Positions 46,993-59,334 of a stretch of 64,000 nucleotides of DNA are shown in pieces. Each line of letters starts with the position of its first letter. The stretch's first letter is position 1. Source of the stretch: Bdellovibrionales bacterium (GTDB lineage: Bacteria > Bdellovibrionota > Bdellovibrionia > Bdellovibrionales > Bdellovibrionaceae); NCBI GenBank assembly GCA_016713585.1, contig JADJOV010000004.1, forward strand, positions 94,489-158,488, written 5' to 3'. A program made the position numbers and the translations under genes. The notes beneath the pieces were generated by a model. That model did no database searches. It was not told where the DNA came from and saw only the letters and a list, made by a program, of their open reading frames with translations.

Positions 46993-47156
46993 GAAAAAGG
47001 CGGTTGTTTTTGATTTTGGTGGCCTTATGAATTGGCTGGCGAGGATTTAAAGAAGAGATTGTCGAGCTGCTTTTCGTTGCGAAAGTGATGGAGGTAGGGT
47101 ATTTGTGCCCAACACTGGCCATTTTTTGCGGGTGGGCGTAAGGGTATTTTAATTTT

Positions 47157-48286
47157 ATGCAATATGTTGACGAGTTTCGAGATACTGCCCGAGTCAAAGA
47201 AATTTTAGCTCAAATAGCGACTGAGGCGCAGACGTCTCGTGAGTACCATTTGATGGAATTCTGTGGGAGCCACACGTACTCGATTTCAAAATATGGATTG
47301 GCGAGCTTTCTTCCTTCAAACATTCGAATGATTCATGGGCCAGGATGTCCAGTCTGTGTTTTACCCATGGGACGTCTCGATGGGGCTATTGAGCTGGCAA
47401 AGCGGCCCAAAGTGATTTTGACGACCTATGGTGATATCATGCGGGTGCCAGCTTCAAATCGAACTAATTTGCTCCAGGCCAGAGCCGAGGGTGCTGATAT
47501 TCGTATGGTCTATTCTTGTCTGGATTCTTTGAAGATTGCTCGAGAAAATCCTGGGCATGAAGTGGTTTTCTTTGCCATTGGGTTTGAGACGACAACACCG
47601 CCCACAGTGACCTCGGTTTTGGAAGCAGAAAGAACTGGCCTTTCAAATTACTCTGTCTATTGTAATCACGTGCTGACCCCTCCAGCAGTGGCTCACACGC
47701 TCGAGTCCCCCGAAGTGCGGCAGTTGGGAACCTTCCGGCTCGACGGATTTCTTGGACCTGCTCATGTGAGTGCAATCATTGGAAGTCGTCCCTTTGAATA
47801 TTTTGCCCACGAGTACAATCGTCCTGTCGTCGTTTCTGGGTTTGAGCCTGTCGATGTCCTCCAGGGAATTTTGATGCTAATCCGTCAACTCAATGAAGGA
47901 CGAGCCGAGGTCGAAAATCAATATACTCGGGCGGTGACTCGGAACGGAAATTTAGTGGCCCAAAAATGGGTGGCTGAGGTTTTTGAACTCAGACCTTTTT
48001 TCGAGTGGCGAGGACTAGGAAAGGTCCCTTACAGCGGCCTACGACTCAAAGATAAGTATGCCAAATTTGACGCGAAGTTAAGTTTGATTTAAAAACACAA
48101 TCGGTTCCGGATCATAAGGCCTGTCAATGTGGGGCAATTCTTCGTGGTTTGAAGAGCCCAACGGATTGCAAGCTCTTCGGGAAAGTGTGTACTCCTGAGC
48201 AGCCACACGGACCCTGTATGGTTTCCTCTGAGGGCTCCTGTGGGGCTCATTATCGATATCGCCGTATTCCAGACAAGATTGGCTGA
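47157..48286 (+). CDS. hypD: Hydrogenase maturation protein HypD, frame-broken
   Basis: With HypC, HypD assembles the Fe(CN)2CO group of [NiFe] hydrogenases. FCGSHTYSISKYG, GPGCPVCV, and FAIGFETTTPPT carry the conserved Cys and Gly residues. The first frame ends at 48092; the C-terminal [4Fe-4S] region continues in another frame from about 48075 (SVPDHKACQCGAILRGLKSP, then CKLFGKVCTPEQPHGPCMVS) to TGA 48284-48286. The total is about 376 residues, as expected. hypX starts 7 bases later. No other hyp or hydrogenase structural gene is in the window. Confidence 0.95.
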
Positions 48287-48292
48287 TACCTA

Positions 48293-50022
48293 TGCGCATT
48301 TTAATGATCACTCACCGTTTAATAGTCTTGCTCAGAGGCTTTATTTGGAGCCTCAGGGCGGGGGCATGAGATTTCTATTGAATTTGATATTAACGACGAG
48401 GTGACAGTTGAGGCGGTCTCACTATTTAGACCCGACTTGATTGTGGCCCCATATCTCAGGCGTGCGATTCCTGAGAGTATTTGGGCGCGAATTCCTTGCT
48501 TTATTGTTCACCCGGGAATACCTGGGGACAGGGGGCCATCCTCATTGGATTGGGCAATTCTGGAAAATCAAACGGAATGGGGGGTTACAGTTCTTCAGGC
48601 CGCCGCAGAAATGGACGCTGGCGACATTTGGGCCACAAAAAATTTTTCAATGAGACTTGCTTCCAAGAGCTCCATCTATCGTCAAGAGGTGACGACGGCG
48701 GCTGTTGAAGCAGTCCTTCTAGCAGTTGAGAGATTTAAGAACGGCGGTTATTCGCCAGAGGCGCTTGACACTTCGAAGTCTGAAATCAAAGGGCGATTGC
48801 AGCCATTGATGCGACAGACGGATAGACAGATTGACTGGTCGAAGGACTCCTCTGATCTGATCATTCGAAAAATTCATGCCTCCGACGGCTTTCCAGGGGT
48901 TTTGGATGAAATAGGTGGTGAAAAGGTTTTCTTGTTTAATGCCTTTAAAATCCCAGGGCTTCTGAGAAAATCAGGTGACCTCGGGCATGTATCGACAATT
49001 CCAGGCGAGATCATCGCCTGGAGTGAAGCGGGGATTCAGCGCGCAACTTGTGATGGTGAATCAGTTTGGATCGGGCATTTGAGACGTCAGGTCATGGACA
49101 AGACTGATCGTGCCCTGAAGCTTCCAGCCTATTTAGTTCTGAGTGAGCAGCTGAAACAGGTGCCAAAATTAGATTTTCAAAGAGAGATATTCTATGAAGA
49201 AGAAAACCGAGTTGGATATCTTCATTTTGAATTTCACAACGGCGCCATGAGCACTGAACAATGTCGAAGTCTCCAACAAGCTATTGCTACGGCCAAGACC
49301 AAAAATATTCGGGTTTTGGTTCTGCTTGGAGGAAAGGATTTTTGGTCTAACGGAATTCATCTTCATCGCATTGAGGCGGCATCAAGTCCCGCGGATGAAT
49401 CATGGAATAACATTCAGGCCATGAATGATTTAACTCTTGAAATTCTAAATGCAACCCAGTTGATTTCCATTGCAGCCCTTCAGGGTAATGCGGGGGCCGG
49501 GGAGTTTTCTTGGCCCTTGCGACTGATCACGTCTTTGCACGAACTGGCCTGGTCTTAAATCCTCACTACAAATCGATGGGCAATCTATTTGGTTCTGAAT
49601 ACTGGACCTATTCTCTTCCCAGGAAGGTTGGCTCAGAAGAACGGGCGACGAGTCTCACTGAAAAGCGCCTTCCACTCGGAGTCGTCGAGGCGAAGGCCGT
49701 CGGCCTGATTGAAGATTTTTTTGGTACCACCTCTGACGACTTTCTGGCACAGGTAAAACTTCGCGCGGAAACTTTAGCCAATAGAGCTGATTATGAAGAG
49801 ATTGTTGAAAGAAAAAATCTGACTCGAGCGGCAGATGAGCTCAAAAGACCTCTTGAAGCCTATCGGGCTCGCGAGATGGAACAAATGAAGTTTAATTTTT
49901 ATGGATTTGATCCTAGTTATCATGTTGCTAGATATAACTTTGTCCACCGGATCCCTCATTCTCGCACACCAAGGCATCTTGCAAAACACCGCTTCCCGGT
50001 TTCTCGGATTAATCCGGGGTGA
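48293..50022 (+). CDS. hypX: Hydrogenase maturation factor HypX/HoxX, frame-broken
   Basis: A two-domain enzyme: an N-terminal formyltransferase-like domain (FRPDLIVAPYLRRAIPE; VHPGIPGDRGPSSLDWAI) and a C-terminal enoyl-CoA hydratase-like domain (GGKDFWSNGIHLHRIEA; NPHYKSMGNLFGSEYWTY). It makes CO for the NiFe cofactor from formyl-tetrahydrofolate when oxygen is present. The start is the ATG at 48293 (MRILMITH, then FNSLAQRLY and GHEISIEFDINDE in shifted frames; breaks near 48315 and 48362). A missing G in the G4 run near 49500 splits the second domain (AGAGGVFLALATDHVFAR is the repaired sense). It ends in the family tail YHVARYNFVHRIPHSRTPRH. About 577 residues. Confidence 0.93.
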
Positions 50023-50238
50023 TTGAGATTTGTTGCGACAAACAGTCCGAAGACAACATTTGTTACCACTAAGAAGAATTTATGTGGGATTTCGCATCAA
50101 ACTCAATCAATTCTATACTCACCTGGGCATGTTAATCGCAGGTGGTTTCGCGAACTCTGTTTAGTTCTCTGTTTTGGCAATGGGTGGCTTGGAAATGATA
50201 AAAGAATATTTTAGCGTCGTTTGACCAGAAAGGCTCTT

Positions 50239-51348
50239 ATGAAAAACCAAAGATGGTATTTTGAATTTTTGGCAATGCCTTTTGCTTTCGGAATCATTGG
50301 ACTTTTGTGTTTTCTTACCTCGGAATCTCGAGCTGACAAATTCATTGACACTTCGCGAATTTTCTACACGATCAATCCAGAAGAGTTTGGTGCATCTGGA
50401 TCGCCTTTTTCGCTTGAGCAAATTTCAAGTAACCCAATGGTCGACGTTGACCCGACCACAGGAGCTCCAGACAGTGAATCAAAGTCAGGATATATCACTC
50501 AGGTTTTTCAGAGAATTCTGAAGAATTGTCATGAAACAATGGAAAAAATAGATACTCTTGATACTTCGGATGTTGGATTTTATTGGGCCCAAGTGACGGG
50601 TTGTCTGGTAGTTCCCTATCACGAGAGCAAGCTGACTCATTTTAGAAAAATCTTGGATTTGGTGAATGAAAATGACCAGTCGATTTGCAGTTTGAGAATG
50701 AACAATGGACAATTTTTGAGTGGGAACAAAGTTCTTTTTGGACTCTTTCTGAATGCCTTTAAAGAAAAAAATGTCGTCAAAGAATGTTCATCTTATGAAA
50801 AAGGCTCAAGTTATATTCAACTTGTTGGCTCTTCTGATTCCTATTCAACTGGAATTATGCAAATCGCAATGAATTGGCATGGGCCACACGTGATGGCAGG
50901 TGCGCATCTCAGCATGGATGAAACGCTTAAATATGGGCTTGAGAAATATTTGATGGCAATGAATCGCCTTCGAACGAAGGTCGCCTCATATCCTTGTCTT
51001 AAAATGAATAAACAAGTGAACTATGTGAATTTAATACGGTCGCCTTGGTCTGGCGATTACAATGCAGGTAATGATTCTAAATCCTGTCGGTACTCAAATC
51101 CTGCCGATCCGTGGGCCCAAAATGACAAGAGTTTTATGAGTGATCTCAATAATTTTTTGGGCACTGTCAGTCTTTACAGTGATGGTCTGACAGGTGAAGA
51201 CCTAGCTATCTTTCAGATTATTCAATCAAGCATGTTGTATTACCAGAACCTTGTCTCAAATACAAAAAAAGCGGGCGCGGCAACTTCGAGTGAGTTAGAA
51301 AGTCACCGAGCAGCTCTGATGGAATATGTGGGAAATATAAATCCATGA
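50239..51348 (+). CDS. Exported lysozyme-fold (lytic-transglycosylase-like) protein
   Basis: About 369 residues from ATG 50239 (AGAAAGG upstream). The signal peptide (FAFGIIGLLCFLTSESRA) is followed by a region with a probable catalytic Glu in VVPYHESKLTHF and, further on, YSTGIMQIAMNWH, the order and spacing type of SLT/lysozyme enzymes (E-S, then GIMQI). Several Cys suggest a disulfide-bonded periplasmic protein. The likely role is peptidoglycan cutting. It overlaps the next gene (ATGA at 51345-51348). Confidence 0.68.
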   Translation: MKNQRWYFEFLAMPFAFGIIGLLCFLTSESRADKFIDTSRIFYTINPEEFGASGSPFSLEQISSNPMVDVDPTTGAPDSESKSGYITQVFQRILKNCHETMEKIDTLDTSDVGFYWAQVTGCLVVPYHESKLTHFRKILDLVNENDQSICSLRMNNGQFLSGNKVLFGLFLNAFKEKNVVKECSSYEKGSSYIQLVGSSDSYSTGIMQIAMNWHGPHVMAGAHLSMDETLKYGLEKYLMAMNRLRTKVASYPCLKMNKQVNYVNLIRSPWSGDYNAGNDSKSCRYSNPADPWAQNDKSFMSDLNNFLGTVSLYSDGLTGEDLAIFQIIQSSMLYYQNLVSNTKKAGAATSSELESHRAALMEYVGNINP

Positions 51349-52134
51349 TGTCTGAAGGAAGTGAATTCAGTATAAGCAGACTGATGACGGGAAGAGTTTT
51401 CCTTGGGATGTTATTGGGATTGAGCCTGATGGGTGCTGATGGGATAGCAATGAACAACACTCGAGAGTCCTTGGCTGAATTTATTCCAACTCAGGTTTAC
51501 CAGCACACGGAGACCGCAAAGGTTTTGGATTTCCGCATCGATGTTTCTCATGAAAAGATCCAAGATCCCCGGAATCTGGTCTCCTTAGTGTCGGCCCTGG
51601 TTGGGTGTTTGACTGCAGTTGGGAAGGAGGCCCTTTGTGGGGCTCGTCCTGAGGAAACGGAGGTCTATTTTGATCAACAGGGGACGAACGCGCATTTGTT
51701 CTTGAATCGGGCTCTTGAGGTGGGTTTTTTAATAAGATTGATTTCAATGATGTTCTTGTTAAAATCTTCGAGGTTAAGTCAGAAAGGACGCAGAAGCTCG
51801 CTCTACAAGGAATCAACAAATTAAAAAAATCTCAGTGGCTTTCTATTGGTGAAAAATACTCCCTGAACTTGAAGTGCTCTATTATGTTAAAATTCTTGAG
51901 GATAGAGATCTTGGTCTAGCCTTTCGAGCACAAACAAAGGCGAAATTCCACAAGGTGATTGGACGGAGCCTTTATGATGCGGATCAGCTTTTAAAGCTTA
52001 AAGGTGCATTTTCTGGCGCTCGGATTACGGATTCTGATCTCCGTTTTGTCTGTCGAAACGCAGATAGGAAAGATGTTCTTTTTCGGTCCATCAAATTGAA
52101 GCTAGGTATTGAAAAAGTTTGTGGGAATATTTAA
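51345..52134 (+). CDS. Exported protein of unknown function, frame-broken
   Basis: About 263 residues when repaired. The signal-like segment (RVFLGMLLGLSLMGADGIA) is followed by a mixed region. The frame changes near 51725 (sense continues as FFNKIDFNDVLVKIFEVKSE) and near 51865 (PELEVLYYVKILEDRDLG), reaching the stop at 52134. No family is recognised. It is coupled to the lysozyme-like gene upstream and lies 22 bases from the next, so it is probably co-transcribed. Confidence 0.6.
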
Positions 52135-52156
52135 TCGGCGTAAGACGGAGGCTTGT

Positions 52157-53166
52157 ATGAAGTTAAGACTTTTGATTCTGAGCATGAGTGTCGTTGGTGC
52201 CTCCGTTTCGATGGCCGATCGACTTTGTCCTGTGATTGGGACCTCAGTGACTCATGGGGAATCAGGTTCGGCTGCCGAAGGCACTTTTGTGTGCTCGGGG
52301 CAGGGTTTGGCGCCATACTATGTGGATGTGGCTCAGTATCATTCGGACAAAAACAATTGCCCAGGGGCTATTGTTTTGACGTCTTCTTGATTTACTACAA
52401 ATTCAGTTCACGAAATGTGGAAAGCAATAGACCTGACTCTGATCCAGTCTTGAGTTTCACAATGATTACCAATCCGGCTGGTTCAAAGGATATTAACTAT
52501 TGGACGGTTCCGGATTTTAGACCTCTCCCAAGTCGTACGGCAAATGAAAATGCGCAGGCCTCCTTGCAAATGCACTCTCAGGCGACCTGTTTTGTCGGCG
52601 CTCCTGGGAAATCCGAGTTTCAAGAAAATGGTGTCAGCGTCAACTTGACGAACCAAAGAATTCTAAGAATTGAGCGGGAGACAGCAGACTTTAAGTACAA
52701 AGAAGTGAGGTATGTCGCTATTAATCCTAAGAATCCTGACAAGTTGGTCGTTATTCTCAAAGAGGCCGGTCGGAAATCGTCGTCTGTTACGTATGAAAAA
52801 GAAGGAGCGCCTTCAATTGAGATCTGTCAGCGAGTTTCGGAGGGGGATGTAAATAATGGATTCTCAAAGAGGAAGCAAGGTGGATGGAAGGCCTTTACTG
52901 CATCAATCAATCTGCTGAGTCCTCGAACGGACGGACAGTATGGTCGACCAGAAGATCTATTGGGTTTTGGATTAGAGTCTGAGCAAACGAAGCCTCACAC
53001 TTCGATTCTGGCCAAAGTGAATGCGGAGTATGACAAGAATAGCAAACAGGTCAAGATTAAGATTGTCGGTCAAAGAGGTGAGTCAGTTTCGAAAAGTTTC
53101 CAGCTGCCAGGCGGGCCTTCGATGGATAGTTTTATGGGCTTTTTGAAGAAGATGGGATTTAACTGA
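52157..53166 (+). CDS. Exported protein of unknown function, frame-broken
   Basis: About 336 residues. The ATG at 52157 has GACGGAGG upstream and begins a signal peptide (LRLLILSMSVVGASVSMA). The mature N-terminus is Cys-containing (LCPVIGTSVTHGESGSA). One frame change near 52390 joins IVLTSS to the long frame (VFLIYYKFSSRNVESNRPDS) that runs to 53166. The rest is beta-rich with a C-terminal helical hairpin. No family is recognised. Confidence 0.62.
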
Positions 53167-53247
53167 TTTCATAGAGCCTATCGATGCGCAGTGTGTTGGA
53201 GGCGAGATTTTGTTGCCCGAGCTTGCTCCGCTATCGACAATTCTTGA

Positions 53248-56200
53248 ATGAAAAAAAATCTACCCATTGCTTTGAGTTTTCTTATTTGTGGGGCTGCGGT
53301 CGTTTTGGCTCAGGCAGAAACTAAAAATGTTCAACCAGCCTGGTCGACCACGCCGGCTTATAGAACTCTGCTGCAGAAGATTGAGCCTTTAATCAAGGAA
53401 CAAAAGTTTCAGGCCGCGCTAACGCTTGCCAGTGAGGAAGCCCCCAGAATCACTGATCCATTGGATCAGGCCCGAATTATGACGAAGATCACTCAGCTTG
53501 AGATTGGACTTCACGGGACAGAGACTGCGGTGAAAAGTCTGCGGCAGAAGAAATGGCCAAGTGATGATCGAGCCCAAACTCTGCTTCATATTTTTTACGC
53601 ATTCAATCTTCAACAATATGCCCACACATATTCATGGGAGATCAGCCAACGAACAAAAGTTGCTGGCAATACAGCTAATCAGGCTGAGATTGATTTGAAA
53701 ACTTTAACCGGTCTGGAAATCTATAGTGAAGCGATCACAAGTCTTACGGCTGTTTGCCGCTTCGCGAAAAATTAGGCTTGGATTCGAAGGCTTCTTTGAC
53801 GGATTTCATTGCTCCGAATACTTTTCCAGAGGGCGTTCGGGATTCTTTTCGTGAGTCCTATTCCATGCTCTTTGTTAGACTTTTGAATGATTCCTCGGGC
53901 TGGTCACCAGAACAGTCGAACGATTTGTTTCGACTCAATCTCCAGGCCCTTCTAAACAGAAACGATTTCCAAGCCCTTGATCTCAAAGACAGTCAAACCC
54001 ATCCACTTGAAAAAGTCGCAAAAATATTGAGGGATTTGAAGTTTTGGCATGAGCGAAACAACAAAAAGGATGCGGCACTTGATGCAGAACTCGAATTACT
54101 TAAGATCTTTCATCAACGGTTTACAAACGGAAACGACAGAGAGGCTATTCAACAGAAATTAGTTAATTTGTTGGCAGGTCCTGCAGAAAAAACGTCCTGG
54201 TATTCGATGGGGGCAGCGACCCTAGCTGAGTTTTGGATGAATGATGGTTCTCCTGGGTCCCCTGCCAAAGCAAGAACCATCGCCAAAAAGGGTGAAGAGG
54301 CTTTTCCTGAAAGTTTGGGTGCAAAGTATTGCCGAGATCTGATCAAGCGAATTGAGGCCCCTCATTTTGAACTCCAAGCGATGAGTCTTGATGGTCCGAA
54401 TCGGCGCTCGCTAGGTCTTGATTACAAGAATATCAGTAAAATACATTTTTTTGGGTTCAAGTATGACTTCAAAAAGTTTTTAGAAGATAACCAAGACTAT
54501 TCTCATTATCCCGGCCAACGGGAACTTCGCCCCGCTTTGGAAATCAAAGCCGACCCTCCGGTGGACCGTAGATTTGCCTACAACCAGCGATTATAATATT
54601 CACAAGGCCTATGTTACACCGCCACCACATGAACCTGGTTTTTATATCATTGTAGCGTCCATGCAGCCTCATCTGAGTCCTCGAGACAATATTGTCAGAA
54701 GCGTGATGGTTTTTTTCAGTGATCTCGTGATCACACAGACCCGCCAAAAAGGACAGACCGAATTTCAAATCCGAAATGGGGCAAACGGACAGCTTGAAAA
54801 GGGTGTTAAGCTTTTGATTTATCGCTTTAACTATGGCAAGAAAAATACCCTCGAAGCAACCTTGACAACTGATGGCGAAGGACGTGCGATTTTTTCCTTC
54901 AAATAATACTAACCGGTATCACCAGTATGGCGTTCTTGCAGAGACTGGAAATAATCTGACCTTTGCGGAATTTAATTCTTCTGACTGGGGAGATGATCAG
55001 GGCAAACCCTCCACACTGTTGTGTACACGGATCGTTCAATTTATCGACCTCAGCAAAAAATAATGTGGAAGATCCTTTCCTATCGGTCGGAAAAAGAAAT
55101 GGGGAAATTCCAAGTTAATGCCAACTCACAACAGGTGGTGAGTTTAAAAGATATGAATGGGCAGGTGGTGGAACGTAAGACCGTCAAAACAGATGAGTTT
55201 GGCGCGGCCTGGGGGAATTTTGATACCAGGCGGACGGGCTCTTGGAAATTGGAGTTTGGGAACCTCCCATGGGACCCATTCAGTCAGGGTGGAGGAGTAC
55301 AAGCGACCGACCTTTGAAGTCCACTGGAAGGAGCAGAAGAGTGCTCTTCGCCTAAATCATTCGGCAGAAGTCATAGGGGAAGCTCGCACCTATTTTGGTG
55401 CGCCGTTAACGTCGGGGCGAGTTCGATACACGGTTGCGCGAAGCATGGTTTTTCCTTGGTGGTGTTTTTGGGGACACTTTGAGTTTCAGAACCTGCAAAG
55501 TCCTCAAGTCATTGCGGCTGCAGAGGTCAAAATTGAGAACGATGGATCCTTCAAGATCCAATTCAAACCAGAGGTTGATGGAAGGGAAAGCTCACTTCGC
55601 GAAATCAAATACAATTATGTTATCAATGCAGAGGTTCTCGATGATGGAGGGGAGACTCGTGTGGCTCAAAAGACGATTGTCTTGAGTCATCAGGCGATTG
55701 AAGCCTCTCTTTCTCTTTCTAGTGGTTTTGTGCTTGAAGATAAACCTTTTGAAATTTTATTACGAAGGACTCTGATTTCTGGCGATCCGGCTCCGGGTCT
55801 GGGTGCGTGGAAGTTGGTGAAGCTGAAAGAGCCTCCACGTGTTCAAATGCCGGCTGAAGATGCCGTTCCGCATTTTCTTGAGTCCGTGGTGGCTAAGGGA
55901 TTGAGATTGCCAGATGATGGAAAGAAAGCACGCTGGAGCCCAAATTACAATTGGCGCTTGCTTGTGCGGGACTGGCCTGAAGCAGCGAAAATAACTAATG
56001 ACTCTATTGAAACAGATAAGAAAGGTCGCGCCGCTATAAGCTTGCCAAAGCTTACGGTCGGCGCCTATCGACTTGTCTATGAAACCAAGGATAGTTTTGG
56101 AGTCACCGCTGAGGCACAGACAGAATTCTTTGTTGCAAATGAAAATTACAAGCCCCAGCTTCCGGGTTTGTTTTTGATTTCTCAGACCCAGGCTAAAGTT

Positions 56201-59200
56201 GGTGAGTTATTGATCTGTGGATTCCTTCTGGGCTGAGTGATCAGACACTTATCTTTGAAGCTTATCAGGATGGTCGGACATTAGAGCGCAGAGTGTTGAA
56301 TTCAAGTCGTGATGTCCCTCTGATTAGATGGCCTATCAAGGAATCCATGCGAGGCGGAATTGCTTTTTCTATTCGACTTCTGAGGGACTACCAGGCCATT
56401 GACTTAGCCCAGTCGGTCTTTGTTCCTTGGGACAATAAAGAGATCGCCGTTGAATTTTCCAGTTTTCGCGATAAACTCCGGCCAGGGCAAGACGAAACTT
56501 GGACAGTTAAGTTGACGGGTCCAGAAAAGGCGAAAGTCAGTCAAGGCTCTGTGCAGCTCTTGGCCTATATGTATGATCGAAGCCTTGACCAATTGGTTCC
56601 CCATTTTCACCAGGTCTTCTTTCAATTTATCCTGTTCGAAGTGGTTCACCATATTCTTTGACAAGTCTAGGGCTAGCGCCCACAGGAGCTTTGAATTCAT
56701 ATTTCAACCTATCGTCTAAATACGCACCCCCAAATGAGGACCACCCAATTTTTCTTGGTAACTATGGGATCGGTGGGCCAGGCAGACGAGGTTTTGGATT
56801 CAAGGGCATGGTTCAAGGGATATCTAGTGCGATGTTAGGAGGACGTGGGATGGACGTGAGATCAGACTCTGTCGATATGCTCAGTCCCAATTCACCGGAG
56901 GCAAAATCTGAGCAGAGGATCAGCGAAAGCGTCATGGAAAAGCAGAGGGCAATGGACGGCAAGAGCCCTGCTTCGTCAGAGGTTGCCTCAGTCGTGACTG
57001 AGCTACGGACCAATTTTTCAGAAACAGCGTTTTTCTATCCGAATCTGATCAGCGGCAAGAACGGGGAAGTTGAAATCAAATTCAAAGTGCCAGAGTCCGT
57101 GACGTCTTGGACTCTTTGGCTTCAAGGACTCACTCGAGACCTCAAGAGCGCAACGGCGAGCCGTCAAGCGGAAACTGTGAAAGAGCTTCTTGTTCGACCT
57201 TATTTGCCACGTTTTCTTCGTGAGGGAGATCGCGCCCAACTGAGATTTGTTTTAAACAACACTTCAGACAAGGCAATCTATGGGCAAGTGCGGATCGAAC
57301 TCTTAGATGAGGATGGCAAGACTGACTTGGCGAGCAAGTTCCATGTTAAAGCAGTCAACCTTTCGAAGCCGTTTAATATTGAAGCTGGAAAGAGCTTCAC
57401 TCATGAAATTGAGTTAACGGCTCCTGTGGGGCTTGGGAATCTCGTGGTTCGTGCAGTGGCCAAGGCTGGAAACCTTTCTGATGGAGAACAGCGCAGTCTT
57501 CCGATTCTGCCCGGGCGCTTTCATTTAGCTCAATCAAAATTTGTACCCCTTAAAAACACTCAGGCTAAAACTTTAGAGTTTTCGGATCTCAAATCGAATA
57601 CTGACTCAAGTTTAGTCAGTGAAAAAATGACAGTTCAAATCGACGCGCAGCTTTTTATTCTGTGCTATCGGCCTTGCCTTATTTAATGAACTATCCTTAT
57701 GAATGTATCGAACAGACACTGAATCGCTTTGTTTCTACGGGAATTCTAACCTCTCTTTTTAAGAAATTCCCTGCCATTGAGAAAGTGTCCAAAGACCTAT
57801 CAATTCGTCAGACTCAGTTTGAGCGGTTTGATGGAGTTGATGCGAATCGAAAAATGGCTCTTGAAGAGACGCCTTGGCTCAATCAGGCCAAGGGCGGTCG
57901 TGAGCCTTCCGATGTTCTTATCAATGTCCTTGATTCAAAAATTGCGGCCCAAGACCGAAGCGAGTCAATTTCTAAGTTGGAAAAAGCCCAAACCTCACTC
58001 GGGGGCTTTCCGTGGTTTAGTGGTGGCCCTCCTTCGCCCACCATGACCCTCTACCGGTGTTTACGGTTTTCGAAGGCTCTTGAGTTTGGTGTGGATGTTC
58101 CAAAGGCGATTGTGCAAAAGGCCTGGAGTTACCTGCATCGACATTATCTCGATGATGGTGTTCGTCAGTGTTTGAAAGGCGATAGCTGTTGGCAGTTTTT
58201 GACATTTCTTAACTATGTATTGTCAAACTATCCAGATCAGGATTGGGGTCAAAAGATTTTTACTGAGAACGAGCGGAAGGCGATGTTGGATTTGAGCTTT
58301 GAGCATTGGAGGGAACATTCTCCCTATCTTAAAGGTTATCTTGCATTGACGTTACAGCGAGCTCGTCGTCAGAAGGATGCTCTTTTGGTTTGGCAGAGCG
58401 TGATGGATTCTGCAAAGTACAGCGAGGAAGAGGGAACCCACTGGGCTCGCGAAGATCGCAGTTGGCTTTGGTACAATGATACAATCGAAACCCACGCCTT
58501 CGCTCTCAGAACGTTGATGGAGCTTGGCATCGACAAGATAAAACAAGAGGGTTTGGTCCAGTGGTTGTTTTTAAACAAAAGCTGAATCATTGGCAATCAA
58601 CCAGGTCGACGGCCGAGGTTATTTATTCTTTAGCACATTATCTATCCAAGACCAACCAGCTCGGTATTCGAGAGGCGGTCAACATTAAAATAGGCAATGA
58701 GAAGCCGATCAATTTGGACTTTTCTCCAGAGAAATACACTGGTCGTAAAAATCAAATTGTGTTTGAAGGATCCAAAGTGAGTAGCGCGTTGTTGCCAATC
58801 ATTGTTCAGAAATCGACTCCCGGGTTAATGTTCGCATCTGCCAATTGGCAATATTCAACTGAGAAATTGCCCCTGGCTGCGGTGGGTGATTTTTTATCTG
58901 TCGAGCGAAAGTATTTCCTTCGTGACAGTACCCAAAACACAGTTGTGCTTCGTCCATTGGATGGGGATCAAGAGATTCGCGTGGGGGACGAGATTGAAGT
59001 GCAATTGTCGTTGAAATCAAAACACCCTGTCGATTATGTCCACCTGCGCGACCCAAGGGGCGCCGGCTTCGAGCCTGTGGCGGGTATTTCACAACACAAA
59101 TGGGATCTTGGCCTTTACTGGTATGAGGAAATCCGAGACAGCGGGGCTAACTTCTTTTTTGAAAGACTACCACAAGGCCAATATACCTTCAAGTATCGGA

Positions 59201-59319
59201 TCCGGGCGACGACGGCGGGAGAGTTCAAAGTGACTCCGGCCACGGTTCAACCCATGTATGCCACGGAGTTTGCGGCATTTTCAGCAGGTCACAAAGTGCG
59301 GATCATAAAAGAAAAATAA
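53248..59319 (+). CDS. Bacterial alpha-2-macroglobulin with thioester motif, about nine frame breaks
   Basis: About 2020 residues when repaired. The signal peptide (IALSFLICGAAVVLAQA) is followed by a helical N-domain, then macroglobulin beta-domains (GFYIIVASMQPHLSPRDNIV; VYTDRSIYRPQQKIMWKILS). Then come the ANATO-like/MG7 region (SETAFFYPNLISGKNGEVEI; VPESVTSWTLWLQGLTRDLK) and the helical thioester domain with the canonical C-I-E-Q at 57704-57715 (NYPYECIEQTLNRF). The C-terminal receptor-like domain ends at 59319 (AGEFKVTPATVQPMYATEFA). Breaks lie near 53760, 54585, 54890, 55020, 55310, 56225, 56640, 57670 and 58570. Such proteins trap attacking proteases in the periplasm or at the surface. 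Possibly protective against the predator's own or prey proteases. Confidence 0.9.
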
Positions 59320-59334
59320 GAATCGGGTCGGATC

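Noticed and set aside
46993..47156. Possible hypC remnant, or HAD-phosphatase start, between argR and hypD
   Set aside because: A frame reads KKKAVVFDFGGL and another KEEIVELLFVAKV, which partly recall HypC (or a HAD motif I), and hypC often precedes hypD. But the MCLAIPG start is absent, the space is too short and the pieces do not line up without several indels.
50023..50238. Small gene between hypX and the lysozyme-like gene
   Set aside because: The only open frames are short, lack a ribosome-binding site and resemble nothing known; I see only an AT-rich leader there.
3721..59319. Programmed frameshifting or altered genetic code as the cause of the frame breaks
   Set aside because: Breaks go in both directions, at varied sequences without a common slippery motif, and affect unrelated gene types; argF shows a compensating pair. 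Error is simpler.
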